From contig NZ_JAYEZN010000001.1 in assembly GCF_037031225.1 (NCBI RefSeq), positions 124,001 through 188,000 of the forward strand: a stretch of DNA of 64,000 nt, in the 5' to 3' direction. The translations under genes and the position numbers were made by a program. This document shows, in pieces, positions 8,868-17,722 of this stretch. The notes under the pieces are model-generated. The model did no database searches and was not told the origin of the DNA. It saw nothing but the letters and a program-made list of their open reading frames with translations. Position 1 is the first letter of the stretch. Each line of letters starts with the position of its first letter. Origin of the DNA: Halorientalis sp. LT38. GTDB taxonomy: Archaea; Halobacteriota; Halobacteria; Halobacteriales; Haloarculaceae.

Positions 8868-10114
8868 GCGTTGTCCTCGATTCTGATCAGCTCGTTCAGC
8901 TTCGCGGTGCGCTCGCCGCCGACCGCGCCCGTCTTGATGAACGGTGCATCGGTCGCCACGGCGAGGTGTGCGATCGTCGTGTCCTCGGTCTCTCCGCTCC
9001 GGTGGGAGACGACCGGCGCGTACCCGTTCTCGACCGCCAGTTCGATGGCGTCGAAGGCGTCCGTCAGCGTGCCGATCTGGTTGGGCTTGATCAGGATGCT
9101 GTTGCCCGCACCCTGCTCGATGCCCTCGGCGAGCCGGTCCGTGTTGGTCACGAACAGGTCGTCGCCGCAGATCAGCGTCTGGTCTCGCGGCTTCGCCGCT
9201 CGACTTCCCGAGGCGCTGCGCGCCTCGCTATCCCCGACCCGATCGGTCAGGTCGGCAAAGGCCTCGTAGTCGTTCTCGTCGAGCGGGTCCTCGACGTAGA
9301 CGAGTTCGTACTCGTCCACGAGATCCGCGACGTAGTCGATCTGTTCGGCCGTGTCGCGCGTGCGATCGCCGTAGCGATAGACGCCCTCGTCGGCGTCGTA
9401 CAGCTCCGCACCGGCGACGTCGAGCCCCATCCGGACCTCGAAGCCGAGTTCGTCGGTCACTCGATCGGTGGCCTCGTCGACGATCTCGAAGGCCTCGGCG
9501 TCGTCCACCGAGGGCGCCCACGCGCCCTCGTCGCCCTTCCCGGCGGGCAGGTCCCGCTCGGTCAGGATGTCGTGGACCTCCTGGTGGACCGCCGCGTTGG
9601 CGAACACCGCGTCGGCGACGCTCGGCGCGCCGACGGGTGCGGCCAGGAACTCCTGGATGTGGGTCGCGTCAGCGGCGTGTTCGCCGCCGCCGACCACGTT
9701 GCCCAGCGGGATCGGGAAGTTCCGCCCCCGGAACGCACCGCCGAGGTGCTGGTAGAGGGGGATTCCCTGCGTGTCCGCGCCCGCCTTCGCCGCGGCCATG
9801 CTGATCGCGACCGCGCTGTTGGCGCCGATCTCGGAGAAGTCGTCCGTGCCGTCCGCGCCGTGCAGCGCCTGGTCGACGCCGCGCTGGTCGCCGGCGAAGG
9901 TCTCGCCGACGAGTCGCGGCACCGCGAGGTCGCGCGCCGACGCGATGGCCTCGCCGGCCTCGAGTTCGATGGCCTCGTACTCGCCGGTCGAGGCGCCGCT
10001 GGGTGCGGCCGCGCGGCCGAACCCGCCGCTCTCGGTCGTGACCTCGGCCTCGACAGTCGCGTTCCCGCGGGAGTCGAGGATCCGGCGCAGCGACACGTCG
10101 GCGATCACCGTCAC
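8864..10114 (-). CDS. eno: enolase with a 16-residue in-frame insertion
   Basis: A 416-residue phosphopyruvate hydratase (2-phosphoglycerate to phosphoenolpyruvate, glycolysis). Family motifs: [11 protein letters not shown] at the N-terminus, [11 protein letters not shown], Mg ligands in LDVAG (Asp232), VEDPLDEND (Glu275) and GDDLFVTN (Asp318 region), KPNQIGTLT and [10 protein letters not shown]. Residues 296-311 ([16 protein letters not shown]) interrupt what should be a continuous [13 protein letters not shown] between the second and third metal ligands; this is listed as a separate element. Without it the length (400) is normal for archaea. The start is a GTG at 10114 overlapping the rpoK stop codon. 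Active-site residues look intact, so I expect a functional enzyme. Confidence 0.95.
   Translation of the reverse strand: MTVIADVSLRRILDSRGNATVEAEVTTESGGFGRAAAPSGASTGEYEAIELEAGEAIASARDLAVPRLVGETFAGDQRGVDQALHGADGTDDFSEIGANSAVAISMAAAKAGADTQGIPLYQHLGGAFRGRNFPIPLGNVVGGGEHAADATHIQEFLAAPVGAPSVADAVFANAAVHQEVHDILTERDLPAGKGDEGAWAPSVDDAEAFEIVDEATDRVTDELGFEVRMGLDVAGAELYDADEGVYRYGDRTRDTAEQIDYVADLVDEYELVYVEDPLDENDYEAFADLTDRVGDSEARSASGSRAAKPRDQTLICGDDLFVTNTDRLAEGIEQGAGNSILIKPNQIGTLTDAFDAIELAVENGYAPVVSHRSGETEDTTIAHLAVATDAPFIKTGAVGGERTAKLNELIRIEDNA
9182..9229 (-). repeat. 48-bp palindromic in-frame insertion in enolase
   Basis: Exactly 16 codons inserted in the enolase reading frame. The DNA consists of two adjacent hairpins: an 8-bp perfect stem at 9209-9227 (CGAGGCGC / GCGCCTCG, 3-base loop) and a 5-bp stem at 9187-9199 (GCGGC / GCCGC, 3-base loop). 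The encoded peptide is rich in Ala, Arg and Ser, unlike the acidic host protein. This is the behaviour of a small palindromic repeat able to insert inside genes. Confidence 0.7.
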
Positions 10115-10287
10115 TGTTCACCCCGCCTGACGGTGAACGGCAGGACCTCGGCGTCGTACTCCTCGGCCGCGATGAGGATCGGCTGGGTCTGCTCCGTGTC
10201 GATGAGCACCGGTGCGCCGTAGGCCACCTGCAGCGCTCGCGCGCCGATGATGCGTGCCTTCTCGTATCTGTTGTCCTGTCCCGCCAT
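10111..10287 (-). CDS. rpoK: DNA-directed RNA polymerase subunit K
   Basis: A 58-residue homologue of eukaryotic RPB6 and bacterial omega, needed for RNA polymerase assembly. The protein reads [20 protein letters not shown], then [20 protein letters not shown], and ends TVRRGEQ. The [14 protein letters not shown] core and the GAPVL turn are diagnostic. It sits between rpoN and enolase with a 3-base gap to rpoN and a stop codon overlapping the enolase GTG, inside the S9 operon. Confidence 0.93.
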   Translation of the reverse strand: MAGQDNRYEKARIIGARALQVAYGAPVLIDTEQTQPILIAAEEYDAEVLPFTVRRGEQ

Positions 10288-10290
10288 GTG

Positions 10291-10485
10291 TTACTGATAC
10301 GGTGCCACGATGTCGACGAGGTCCTTGTGCGAGACGAGCATGCGACGGCAGCAGTGTCGCTCCACGCCCAGTTCGTCGAGGACCATCTCCGGGTCCTCGT
10401 CGTCCTCCCTGGTGCGGGCCTTGAACTCCTCCCAGTGCTCGCCGACCACGTTACCACAGGTGAAACACCGGACCGGTACCATCAT
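10291..10485 (-). CDS. rpoN: DNA-directed RNA polymerase subunit N
   Basis: A 64-residue homologue of eukaryotic RPB10, a small zinc-binding RNA polymerase assembly subunit. It has the signature [14 protein letters not shown] (CxxC) and the paired cysteines of ERHCCRRML, together the four-Cys zinc site. Two adjacent ATGs (10485, 10482) are possible starts; homologues begin M(M)VPVRCFTCG. Part of the S9 operon between S9 and rpoK. Confidence 0.96.
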   Translation of the reverse strand: MMVPVRCFTCGNVVGEHWEEFKARTREDDEDPEMVLDELGVERHCCRRMLVSHKDLVDIVAPYQ

Positions 10486-10497
10486 ATCTGGATCACC

Positions 10498-10896
10498 TCA
10501 GCGGTATGATTTCTGGTAGCGCGCCCGAGCGCCCGGGCCGCCCCACTTTTTCGGTTCGCTCTGGCGCACGTCGTTGACCAAGAGCGACCGGTCGAACTCC
10601 ATGTAGGCGTCCCGGAGTTCCGCGTCGTTGTGGTACTGGACCAGTCCGCGAGCGATGGCGGTCCGCACCGCGTCCGCCTGGCCGCTCTTGCCGCCGCCCT
10701 CGACCTGGACGTCGATGTCGACGTCGTCGCGCAGGTCGTCGTCGGCGATCCGGAACGGTTCCAGCATCTTCAGTCGCGACAGCTCCGGCTCGACGAGTTC
10801 GACGGGCTGGGCGTTCACCCGGACCCGGCCCTCGCCGTCCGTGACCGTCGCGCGTGCGATGGCCGTCTTCTTCTTGCCTGACGTGTTGGTTACCAT
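10498..10896 (-). CDS. rps9: 30S ribosomal protein S9
   Basis: A 132-residue small-subunit protein whose basic C-terminal tail reaches the P-site tRNA. Visible signatures: [13 protein letters not shown] at the N-terminus, the Gly-rich [20 protein letters not shown], and the conserved C-terminus RARYQKSYR. It overlaps the end of the L13 gene by 7 bases, consistent with coupled translation in this operon. Confidence 0.97.
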   Translation of the reverse strand: MVTNTSGKKKTAIARATVTDGEGRVRVNAQPVELVEPELSRLKMLEPFRIADDDLRDDVDIDVQVEGGGKSGQADAVRTAIARGLVQYHNDAELRDAYMEFDRSLLVNDVRQSEPKKWGGPGARARYQKSYR

Positions 10897-11327
10897 GTGA
10901 CGTTCGCTCCGAGTTCTTCGCTGACCTCGCCCAGCTGGACGAAGTTGATGTTCGAGAGCCGATCCAGCGACGTCCCCTCGACGACTTCCGCGTCCTCGTC
11001 GTGGGGGTTGCCGATGTAGACCCGGACGTTCTCGAACGCCTCGCGCCCGCGGTCTTTCTTGTACGGCAGCATGCCGCGGATCGAGCGCTTGAGGATCCGG
11101 TCGGGCTGTTTCGGGTAGTACGGCCCGCGGTCCGAGCCGACCTCCCGCCGCTTGCGGAAGGTCGTCATCGTGTCCTCGGCGTTGCCCGTGATGACCGCTC
11201 GCTCGGCGTTGACCACCGCGACGCGCTCGCCGTCGAGCGCGCGCTGGGCCACCTCGCTGGCGACCCGGCCGAGGATGCAGTCGCGAGCTTCGACGACGAC
11301 GTCCGCGTCGAATTCGGCGACGCTCAT
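10890..11327 (-). CDS. rpl13: 50S ribosomal protein L13
   Basis: A 145-residue large-subunit protein with the archaeal L13 core: [18 protein letters not shown] near the N-terminus, [18 protein letters not shown], and [25 protein letters not shown]. Start ATG at 11327 overlaps the L18e stop (4 bases); the 3' end overlaps S9. Third member of the S9 operon. Confidence 0.97.
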   Translation of the reverse strand: MSVAEFDADVVVEARDCILGRVASEVAQRALDGERVAVVNAERAVITGNAEDTMTTFRKRREVGSDRGPYYPKQPDRILKRSIRGMLPYKKDRGREAFENVRVYIGNPHDEDAEVVEGTSLDRLSNINFVQLGEVSEELGANVTW

Positions 11328-11674
11328 CGAATCACCCGCACGTCTGCGCCGTTGGGGTTGCGTTCGAGTGCCTGTTCTAGCGTTATGCTCTCGCCTACCT
11401 GGTCGATCTTGGTCTCGGCCGTGCCGGAGAAGTCCACGGCAGCGACCGTGACCTCCTTCTGGAGAACGCCGCTGCCCAGAACCTTCCCGGGCACGACGAC
11501 TGTCTCGTCTTCCCTGGCGTACCGCTCGATGCGGCCCAGGTTGACTTCGGCGTGCGTCCGACGCGGCTTCTCGAGTCGCGTCGCGACGTCGCCCCAGACC
11601 TCGCCGCCCGCGTCGCGGGCGGTCGACTTCAGGTCGGCGATGAGACTACTGAGTCTCGGGTTCGTCTTACTCAT
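11324..11674 (-). CDS. rpl18e: 50S ribosomal protein L18e
   Basis: A 116-residue archaeal/eukaryotic-specific large-subunit protein. [16 protein letters not shown], the [10 protein letters not shown] segment, [13 protein letters not shown] and [15 protein letters not shown] match the family. It is the first protein gene of the S9 operon, about 120 bases downstream of tRNA-Leu. Confidence 0.96.
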   Translation of the reverse strand: MSKTNPRLSSLIADLKSTARDAGGEVWGDVATRLEKPRRTHAEVNLGRIERYAREDETVVVPGKVLGSGVLQKEVTVAAVDFSGTAETKIDQVGESITLEQALERNPNGADVRVIR

Positions 11675-11694
11675 AACCTACCTCCGTAGAGAAG

Positions 11695-11716
11695 TGCAGG
11701 GAGCAGGATTTGAACC
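11695..11716. repeat. second copy of the tRNA-Leu 3' end
   Basis: The 22 bases 11695-11716 are identical to 11797-11818, the last part (T-arm and acceptor strand) of tRNA-Leu. The copy lies 102 bases away, between the tRNA and L18e. A tRNA 3' end duplicated in direct orientation is the usual footprint of a site-specific integration (attL/attR) event. Confidence 0.6.
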
Positions 11717-11796
11717 ACCGAGAGACCGACGGTCTCTCGAGGCTCAAATCCCCTCCGCGCGTTATCACGGCTCGCCGATCCTGGCGAGCCGAACAA
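11717..11796. other. 80-bp spacer with two hairpins between tRNA-end repeats
   Basis: The spacer between the two copies of the tRNA 3' end holds two perfect 9-bp stems: CGAGAGACC/GGTCTCTCG with a 3-base loop near 11719-11739, and CGGCTCGCC/GGCGAGCCG with a 6-base loop near 11769-11792. They could be processing or termination structures within the tRNA-L18e transcript, or remnants of a deleted element. I see no coding potential. Confidence 0.45.
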
Positions 11797-11881
11797 TGCA
11801 GGGAGCAGGATTTGAACCTGCGGACCCCTACGGGACAGCGCCCTGAACGCTGCGCCGTTGGCCTGACTTGGCTATCCCTGC
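11797..11881 (-). tRNA. tRNA-Leu (anticodon CAG)
   Basis: An 85-base class II tRNA. Acceptor strands GCAGGGA and TCCCTGC pair perfectly with discriminator A at 11797. The anticodon arm is CAGCG, loop TTCAGGG, CGCTG, giving CAG, which reads CUG leucine. A long variable arm follows, then T-arm GCAGG-TTCGAAT-CCTGC. CCA is not encoded. It leads the S9 operon, as in Haloarcula, where tRNA-Leu is co-transcribed with the ribosomal genes. Confidence 0.95.
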
Positions 11882-11998
11882 TCGCGTCAGTCAGTTCCGA
11901 CTGCCCCTTCAAACCGCTTTCGGTTGTCCACTGATCGGCCCGGCCGCTCTTCAGGGGACGGGGGGCGTCATGTCGGGTGGAAGGGGCAGTGTCGTTCA

Positions 11999-12766
11999 TT
12001 ATAGCTGTACCGCGTCTTTGAGTTCCGCAGCCCGGCCGTGGAGCGTGTCCACCGCCTGGGTCACCAGCTCGTCGACCGACATCGAACCGTCGGTCTCGAC
12101 CTGGAACACGAAGGCGTTGGGGACGTCCGTCACCTCGACCTCCTTCCCCGGATACCGCTGGGTCAGGTCGTGGTCGAACTCCTCCGTCGGGATCAACTCG
12201 CCGTCCTCCTCGATCACGCCGCGAAGGATGTGCGGGTCGTCGTCGCCGTACTCGTCGGCGTCGCCGACGACCTCCACCGTCTGGAGGTGGCGGTAGCCGA
12301 CCGCCACACCGCCCTGGTGTTTGGCGTGCTCGCGACCGACGTCGTAGACGGCGTCGGCCTCGATCTCCAGGCGCTGGGGCGTCTCCGAGCCCTCGGGATC
12401 CTTCAGGTCGATGATCGGGACGTTCTTGTCGGCCGGCTCGACGCGGTCGTCGGTGCTGACCAGGTCGCCAGAGTAGGCGGTCCCCGGTCCCTCGACGTCC
12501 AGCGCGAGCGTGACCGTCTCACCGATCTCGTAATCGTCGGGCGTGGTCAGCGGGACCAGCCCGAGTCGGAGCGCGATCTGCTCGTCGAACATGACCGACG
12601 AGTTCTCGATGACCCGCACTTCGTCGATCGAGAGCGTCGGCACGTCGGCGATCATCGCCCGCCGGATTCCGTTCGCGAACGCGGGGCTCACGTCGCGGAC
12701 CAGGAAGCGCGCCTTCCTGTCGCGGTCGCCCCGGTCGATGAACTCCACGTCGTAGTCCGGTGCCAT
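11999..12766 (-). CDS. rpoD: DNA-directed RNA polymerase subunit D
   Basis: A 255-residue archaeal RNA polymerase assembly subunit (RPB3/alpha homologue; not a sigma factor). Diagnostic are [28 protein letters not shown] in the dimerisation domain and [10 protein letters not shown]. There is no cysteine anywhere in the protein, so the [4Fe-4S] ferredoxin-like domain known in some archaeal RpoD proteins cannot hold a cluster here, as is usual for halophiles. It is last in the S13-S4-S11-rpoD string. Confidence 0.96.
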   Translation of the reverse strand: MAPDYDVEFIDRGDRDRKARFLVRDVSPAFANGIRRAMIADVPTLSIDEVRVIENSSVMFDEQIALRLGLVPLTTPDDYEIGETVTLALDVEGPGTAYSGDLVSTDDRVEPADKNVPIIDLKDPEGSETPQRLEIEADAVYDVGREHAKHQGGVAVGYRHLQTVEVVGDADEYGDDDPHILRGVIEEDGELIPTEEFDHDLTQRYPGKEVEVTDVPNAFVFQVETDGSMSVDELVTQAVDTLHGRAAELKDAVQL

Positions 12767-12769
12767 GTG

Positions 12770-13162
12770 TTAGAACCCGCTGTTCTTCGGGCCGCGTGTT
12801 CCGTCGTGCGGGATCGGCGTCACGTCCTCGATCCGACCGATCTCGAGGCCGGCGCGAGCCAGCGCCCGGATGGTCGCCTGCGCGCCCGGACCGGGGTTGG
12901 TCTGCTGGTTCCCGCCAGGACCGCGAACGCGGACGTGGACGCCTTCCACGCCCTGCGCGATGACGTCCTCGGCCACCGTCTCGGCCATCTGCATGGCCGC
13001 GTACGGCGAGGCCTCGTCGCGGTTCTGTTTGACGACCGTCCCGCCCGAAGACTTCGCGAGCGTCTCCGCGCCGGTCTGGTCGGTGATCGTGATGATCGTG
13101 TTGTTGAACGATGCGTGCACGTGGGCGATGCCCCAGATGTCGTCAGGTCCTTCCTCAGCCAT
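12770..13162 (-). CDS. rps11: 30S ribosomal protein S11
   Basis: A 130-residue platform protein of the small subunit. [22 protein letters not shown], then the [23 protein letters not shown] segment and the C-terminus [14 protein letters not shown] are the S11 hallmarks. It starts 3 bases after the S4 stop and is followed within 3 bases by rpoD. Confidence 0.97.
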   Translation of the reverse strand: MAEEGPDDIWGIAHVHASFNNTIITITDQTGAETLAKSSGGTVVKQNRDEASPYAAMQMAETVAEDVIAQGVEGVHVRVRGPGGNQQTNPGPGAQATIRALARAGLEIGRIEDVTPIPHDGTRGPKNSGF

Positions 13163-13165
13163 GGT

Positions 13166-13696
13166 TTACTGTTCCTCCGCGCGTTCGGGGTGGAGTTCGT
13201 CCGTCAGCGGACTCGTGCTGTCGAACTCGACCGTGTCGGCCTCCGCGACGGCCACCTTGCACGAGGGCTCCGTGACGCGGCTGCCCTCCATCGTGACGTG
13301 TCCGTGGGAGATGAACTGCCGCGCCTGCCGGGCCGTGTTGGCCAGGCCCTTGCGGTAGACGACGGTCTGGAGCCGGCGCTCCAGCACGTCGGTGACGTCC
13401 AGCGACAGGATGTCGTCGAGCCCGTCCTCCTCGTCGAGGATGCCGAGCTTCTTCAGGCGGGCCAGGAATTCCGCGCTCTCGGCGGCCTCGGCGTCGCCCT
13501 CGGTGTCGCCCTGTGCGGCACTGAGCAGCTGGCGGGCCTCGCGCCGGTAGGAACGCAGTTCCGACTGGGCGCGCCAGAGCTCTTCTTTGTTCTTGAGCCC
13601 GTAGCGGGCGACGAGGTCGTGCTCGCCGGCGATACGTTCACCCTGGAAGGGGTGGTTCGGCGTCTCGTAGAGTTTGGTCTTCGTTCCGAGTGGCAT
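13166..13696 (-). CDS. rps4: 30S ribosomal protein S4
   Basis: A 176-residue primary rRNA-binding protein. Archaeal-type N-terminus ([39 protein letters not shown] is spread over residues 10-48) and the S4 RNA-binding domain around residues 105-150 ([30 protein letters not shown]). The ATG at 13696 shares its last base with the S13 stop region, indicating coupling. Confidence 0.97.
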   Translation of the reverse strand: MPLGTKTKLYETPNHPFQGERIAGEHDLVARYGLKNKEELWRAQSELRSYRREARQLLSAAQGDTEGDAEAAESAEFLARLKKLGILDEEDGLDDILSLDVTDVLERRLQTVVYRKGLANTARQARQFISHGHVTMEGSRVTEPSCKVAVAEADTVEFDSTSPLTDELHPERAEEQ

Positions 13697-14235
13697 TACT
13701 CTTCACCTCCCTCCTCTTCGGCGGCGGCCTCCTCGGCCTGCTCTTCCTTGATAGCCTCGACGTTGACGCCGATGGTCCCCTCGGTACGTCCAGTGGACTT
13801 CGTGCGCTGGCCGCGGACCTTCTGCCCGCGCTTGTGGCGGACGCCCCGGTAGGAGTCGATCATCTTCATCCGGTTGATGTCCTGCCGGCGCGTCATGCCG
13901 AGTTCGTTGCCGATCTCGTGGGTCGTCTCCCCCGAGAAGTAGTCCGACTGGTGGTTGGTCATCCACTCGGGCACCTCGTCGGCGTAGCCCTCGACCAGGC
14001 CCACGATCTCTTCGATCTCCTCGTCTTCGAGTTTGCCGAAGACCTCGCGGCGGTCGATGTCGGTCTTTTCGATGATGATCCGGGCGGCCCGGTGGCCGAT
14101 GCCGTTCATGTCTGTCAGTGCTCGTTCGACGGATTTGGTCCCGTCGAGGTCGGTCTGTCCGATACGGACGAAGTAGCGGATGTCCTCCTCCTCTTCCTCC
14201 GCGTTCTCGTCCTCGGGTGGGTCTTCTGCACTCAT
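13696..14235 (-). CDS. rps13: 30S ribosomal protein S13
   Basis: A 179-residue head protein. The conserved core runs from [19 protein letters not shown] through [14 protein letters not shown] and [20 protein letters not shown] to [24 protein letters not shown]. The N-terminal 17 residues are acidic ([10 protein letters not shown]), a halophilic extension, and the C-terminus is an acidic Ala/Glu tail. The ATG at 14235 is chosen because the upstream in-frame extension is the antisense of tRNA-Ser. Confidence 0.96.
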   Translation of the reverse strand: MSAEDPPEDENAEEEEEDIRYFVRIGQTDLDGTKSVERALTDMNGIGHRAARIIIEKTDIDRREVFGKLEDEEIEEIVGLVEGYADEVPEWMTNHQSDYFSGETTHEIGNELGMTRRQDINRMKMIDSYRGVRHKRGQKVRGQRTKSTGRTEGTIGVNVEAIKEEQAEEAAAEEEGGEE

Positions 14236-14255
14236 GTGTAACCGTTTACGGTGAG

Positions 14256-14340
14256 CGTCGTGGCGGGGATTCGAACCCCGGAGGCTTGACGCCACAGAGT
14301 TAGCAACCCTGCGCCTTGGGCCAGACTTGGCTACCACGAC
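14256..14340 (-). tRNA. tRNA-Ser (anticodon GCT)
   Basis: An 85-base class II tRNA. Acceptor GTCGTGG pairs with CCACGAC; the discriminator is G (position 14256), expected for archaeal serine tRNAs. Anticodon arm CAGGG, loop TTGCTAA, CTCTG gives GCT, reading AGC/AGU serine. T-arm CGGGG-TTCGAAT-CCCCG. No encoded CCA. It precedes the S13 gene, mirroring the tRNA-Leu/L18e arrangement. Confidence 0.95.
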
Positions 14341-14638
14341 CCGCTGTCTTTTGTACTGCCGCCCGCGAGACCTCCGGTCTCGAAACGGACTCGGGGCCGC
14401 TGCCCCTACACGATCTGTACCCGGAGGTTATTCGAGGGTCTATTTAAACGCAACGGATCGCCACCACGGACGGCACCCGACGGTACGGTCCCGACCCGCG
14501 GCGTCCGGCACTCTCCTTCAGTGACCTGTTATTTGAAGGAACGTTCTTATACGGAATCGGATCGAATCGCCAGTCGATGACTGGGGTTCGAACGGGCACG
14601 CACACCGGGGTGGCGCCCGAACCCGCCGCCGACCGACC
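14341..14638. promoter_or_regulatory. divergent promoter region of tRNA-Ser operon and membrane-protein gene
   Basis: About 300 bases without a gene. A hairpin CGAGACC-TCC-GGTCTCG lies near 14367-14383. A TATA-like TTTAAATA (on the minus strand) is near 14439-14447, about 100 bases before tRNA-Ser. On the plus strand TTCTTATACGG near 14544 is a TATA candidate about 90 bases before the membrane-protein gene. No RNA gene is recognisable. Confidence 0.45.
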
Positions 14639-15430
14639 ATGACGGCGCCCCTGGCCGAGACGTGTTGGACCTGGTACCGCACCGCCGTCTCGTCGCTGCC
14701 GGACCCGGCCGTGCACGCGGCCTCGCTGGGCGTGCGGACGGGTCGCTTCCTCGTCGACGTGCCGGCGCTGTCGACGCTTTACCTGGCGACTGGCGTCCTG
14801 ACCGCGGTGGCCGCCACCTATCTGTCGCCCCTCGAACTGCTCGTCGCCGAGTTCTGCCTGGCCTGCCCGGTGCTCGCCGTCACCTACCTGACCATGGCGG
14901 ACTGGACCGGTGCAGCGCCGCAGACGCCGGTGGGATTCGTCCAGGGGACCGTCGTCGGCTCGGTCGTCGTCGCCGTCCCTCTGTTGCCGATCGCGCTCGG
15001 CGCGGTCACGCTCTCCGCCCTCCTCCGGGGCGACGTCGCGTCGGTCGTCCCCGGCGTCCAGACGACCGGGCACCTCGAACTCTATCTCGTGCCGCTGTAT
15101 CCGCTGCTCATCTACCTGCTGGTGTCCTCGACGCTCGTCGTCCCCGCCACGGTGATCGACCGCGCTCGCCCGACCTTCGCCGGTCGCCTCGGCTGGCGCG
15201 CGGTGAAAACCGCCCGCTGGACCGTCGTCGGCGCGCTGTTCTGGGCCGGCGCGCTCGCGATGGCCCTCCTCGGCGCCCTCGTCGCCGTCTTCGCGCTCCT
15301 GACGTGGCTCTCCCAGGGCACCGGGCCGACGCTGAACTACCCCTTCGCCCGGCGCGTGAGCTACGAGGTCTGCAAGTGGCTGTTCGCCGTCGCGCTGGGA
15401 TTCCTCTACGTCGATCGCAGACCGGTCTGA
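14639..15430 (+). CDS. multi-spanning membrane protein, unknown function
   Basis: I do not recognise this 263-residue protein. After an amphipathic N-terminus it has about six hydrophobic segments: STLYLATGVLTAVAATYL, a second at LLVAEFCLACPVLAVTYL, VVGSVVVAVPLLPIALGAV, LVPLYPLLIYLLVSSTLVV, LFWAGALAMALLGALVAVF and a last one near WLFAVALGFLYVD. No transporter signature, catalytic motif or metal-binding pattern is evident. It converges with moaA, only 13 bases between the stops. Confidence 0.65.
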   Translation: MTAPLAETCWTWYRTAVSSLPDPAVHAASLGVRTGRFLVDVPALSTLYLATGVLTAVAATYLSPLELLVAEFCLACPVLAVTYLTMADWTGAAPQTPVGFVQGTVVGSVVVAVPLLPIALGAVTLSALLRGDVASVVPGVQTTGHLELYLVPLYPLLIYLLVSSTLVVPATVIDRARPTFAGRLGWRAVKTARWTVVGALFWAGALAMALLGALVAVFALLTWLSQGTGPTLNYPFARRVSYEVCKWLFAVALGFLYVDRRPV

Positions 15431-15443
15431 AAACGATGGGCGG

Positions 15444-16478
15444 TCAGACGCCGATGTACTCCTCGTTGATCGTCCACTCGCCGTCCTCCCCTTCGATCAT
15501 GTACTCGCCGTAGTAGGGCACGCGCTCTGCGACCGTCTCGCGGAACGTCTCCCTGATCTCGGGCTTGGTCATCTCGCCCATCGACCGCAGGTCGTCGTTC
15601 CGGTTCAGACAGCCCTTGAGGTATCCTTCGTGCGTGACGCGCACGCGATGGCAGTTGGCGCAAAACTCCGCGTTGCCGACGGGGTCGACGATCTCGACCA
15701 TACCGCCCTCGTCGTCGTCGGGACCGCCCCCGATCCAGTAGCGCCGTCGGTCGTGCATGTCCCGGTGTTCGACGACGGTCGCTTGCTCTTCCAGCCAGCC
15801 GTGGACGCGGTCGATGTCGATCGCCCACTCCGGGCGGCCGGCCAGTTCGGGCATGTACTCGATCAACTGGAGCTGGAGCCCGTCGTTTTCGGCGACGTGG
15901 TCGACCATCTCGGGTACGTAGCCGGCGGTCGCCTCGAAGACGACCATGTTCAGCTTCACCGGGTCCAGACCCGCGTCGAGGGCGGCCTCCACCCCCTCGA
16001 TCACGGCCGCGTATTCGCCGCTCTGGGTGACCTGCTTGAACGCCTCCTGGTCGAGGGCGTCCTGGGAGACGTTCACCCTGTCGAGACCGGCGTCGACCAG
16101 ATCGGTGGCGCGGCCGGGGAGGTACGTGCCGTTGGTCGTCAGCGAGGTCTCCATCGAGTCGGGGGTGCGGCGGACGATCTCCTCCAGGTCCTCGCGCAAC
16201 ATCGGCTCGCCGCCGGTGAACTTGACGGCCTCGACGTCGAACTCGGCGGCGACTTCCAGAAAGCGGACCACGTCGTCGGTCGTCATCTCGTCGTCCCGCG
16301 GGTCCATCGGGCCGCGCGTGTCACCCAGTCCTTCGTTGTGGCAGTAGACGCAGTCGAAGTTACACCGGTCCGTGAGCGACACACGGACCCCCGACACCTC
16401 GCGCCCGAACTGGTCGACCAGCATGTCCAGGGCTCGGTCGGCCGCGTGCTTAAATCCGCCGTCGATCGCGGGGCTCAT
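15444..16478 (-). CDS. moaA: GTP 3',8-cyclase MoaA
   Basis: A 344-residue radical-SAM enzyme for the first step of molybdenum cofactor synthesis. The N-terminal cluster motif is C39-NFD-C43-VY-C46 (CxxxCxxC), FTGGEPMLR is the SAM-binding GGE motif, and a second cluster motif [18 protein letters not shown] is in the C-terminal third, as only MoaA has. The C-terminal GG pair needed in bacterial MoaA is not evident in the tail ending NEEYIGV. ATG 16478 is preferred over longer upstream frames. It is divergent from mrp with about 80 bases between, which contain TATA candidates for both. Confidence 0.95.
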   Translation of the reverse strand: MSPAIDGGFKHAADRALDMLVDQFGREVSGVRVSLTDRCNFDCVYCHNEGLGDTRGPMDPRDDEMTTDDVVRFLEVAAEFDVEAVKFTGGEPMLREDLEEIVRRTPDSMETSLTTNGTYLPGRATDLVDAGLDRVNVSQDALDQEAFKQVTQSGEYAAVIEGVEAALDAGLDPVKLNMVVFEATAGYVPEMVDHVAENDGLQLQLIEYMPELAGRPEWAIDIDRVHGWLEEQATVVEHRDMHDRRRYWIGGGPDDDEGGMVEIVDPVGNAEFCANCHRVRVTHEGYLKGCLNRNDDLRSMGEMTKPEIRETFRETVAERVPYYGEYMIEGEDGEWTINEEYIGV

Positions 16479-16561
16479 GTAACTGGTTTCCGTTACGCGA
16501 TCGGCGGATTCGGTTCCCGAGTTCACAACTCTTATCGACGCACCGGCCCGTCTCACGGGGT

Positions 16562-17668
16562 ATGGACGAAGCCGACGTACGCGACCGCCTGCGCTCGGTC
16601 GAGGATCCGGACCTGGGCGACGACATCGTCTCGCTCGGGCTGGTCAACGACATTACGCTCGACGGCGAGACGGTTCACATCTCGCTCGCGCTGGGTGCGC
16701 CGTACTCACCGACCGAGACGGCCATCGCCGACGACGTGCGAGAGGCCCTCGCGGACACGGGCCTCGAGATCGAACTCTCGGCCGAGGTCGACAGCGGCAT
16801 CGACCCCGAGGAGCAGATCCTGCCCCAGGTGAAAAACGTCATCGCCGTCGCCTCCGGGAAGGGCGGGGTCGGCAAGAGCACCGTCGCCGTCAATCTGGCC
16901 GCCGGGCTCTCGCAACTGGGCGCCCGCGTCGGCCTGTTCGACGCAGACGTCTACGGCCCGAACGTCCCGCGGATGGTCGCCACGGAAGAGCGCCCGAAGG
17001 CGACGAAGGACGAGAAGCTCGTCCCCGTCGAGAAGTTCGGGATGAAGCTGATGAGCATGGACTTCCTCGTCGGCGAGGACGACCCCGTCATCTGGCGCGG
17101 CCCGATGGTCCACAAGGTGCTCACCCAGCTCTGGGAGGACGTCGAGTGGGGCGCGCTGGACTACATGGTGATCGACCTGCCGCCGGGCACCGGCGACACC
17201 CAGCTGACGATGCTCCAGAGCGTCCCCGTCACCGGCGCCGTCATCGTCACGACGCCCCAGGACGTGGCCGTCGACGACGCCCGCAAGGGCCTCGAGATGT
17301 TCGGCAAGCACGACACGCCCGTGCTGGGCATCGTGGAGAACATGGCCTCCTATCAGTGTCCGGACTGTGGCTCAGAACACCACATCTTCGGCGAGGGCGG
17401 CGGCCGCGAGTTCGCCGACGAGGCCGAGATGCCATTCCTGGGATCGATCCCGCTCGACCAGCGGGTCCGGGAGGGCGGCGACGACGGCGAACCGACGGTT
17501 CTGGACGAGGACAGCGAGACAGGGGAGGCCTTCCGGGAGTTCGCCGCCGACACCGCGAACATGCAGGGGATCGTCCACCGGCGCGGCCTCTCCGTCGAAC
17601 GCTCGACGCCGGATCACGAACACGATCACGAACACGGTCACGACCACCAGCACGATCACGGGCACTGA
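16562..17668 (+). CDS. Mrp/ApbC-type Fe-S cluster carrier ATPase with His-rich tail
   Basis: A 368-residue P-loop ATPase of the Mrp/Nbp35 class that assembles and transfers [4Fe-4S] clusters. Residues 1-85 are a MIP18/DUF59 domain ([17 protein letters not shown]), followed by the deviant Walker [11 protein letters not shown] (98-107), [13 protein letters not shown], and the CPDCGSEHH cluster-binding CxxC. The last 20 residues are a His/Asp/Glu repeat (DHEHDHEH then [10 protein letters not shown]), a likely metal-binding tail. Placement beside moaA, a [4Fe-4S] enzyme, makes functional sense. The 3' end of the gene is partly duplicated just after the stop. Confidence 0.94.
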   Translation: MDEADVRDRLRSVEDPDLGDDIVSLGLVNDITLDGETVHISLALGAPYSPTETAIADDVREALADTGLEIELSAEVDSGIDPEEQILPQVKNVIAVASGKGGVGKSTVAVNLAAGLSQLGARVGLFDADVYGPNVPRMVATEERPKATKDEKLVPVEKFGMKLMSMDFLVGEDDPVIWRGPMVHKVLTQLWEDVEWGALDYMVIDLPPGTGDTQLTMLQSVPVTGAVIVTTPQDVAVDDARKGLEMFGKHDTPVLGIVENMASYQCPDCGSEHHIFGEGGGREFADEAEMPFLGSIPLDQRVREGGDDGEPTVLDEDSETGEAFREFAADTANMQGIVHRRGLSVERSTPDHEHDHEHGHDHQHDHGH

Positions 17669-17700
17669 CGGCTACCAGGACAATCACGGGCATTGACGGC
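17654..17700 (+). repeat. short direct duplication at the end of mrp
   Basis: The 18 bases 17654-17671, which include the final His codon and stop, recur with one mismatch at 17683-17700. The two copies are 29 bases apart. This looks like slippage or a small duplication in the CAC/GAC-rich tail. Confidence 0.6.
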
Positions 17701-17722
17701 GGCAATTTCGGACGACCGCCGC

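Noticed and set aside
11667-11999. 110-codon minus-strand frame across tRNA-Leu
   Set aside because: It is translation of the tRNA and its duplicated 3' end, giving the repeated FKSCSLH peptide; not a protein gene.
8028-14340. Horizontal transfer or a mobile element within the ribosomal operons
   Set aside because: Gene order is conserved across haloarchaea; only the enolase insertion and tRNA-end duplicate are unusual.
14444-15073. Minus-strand frame opposite the membrane protein at 14639
   Set aside because: Arg/Gly/Asp-rich shadow of the plus-strand coding region.
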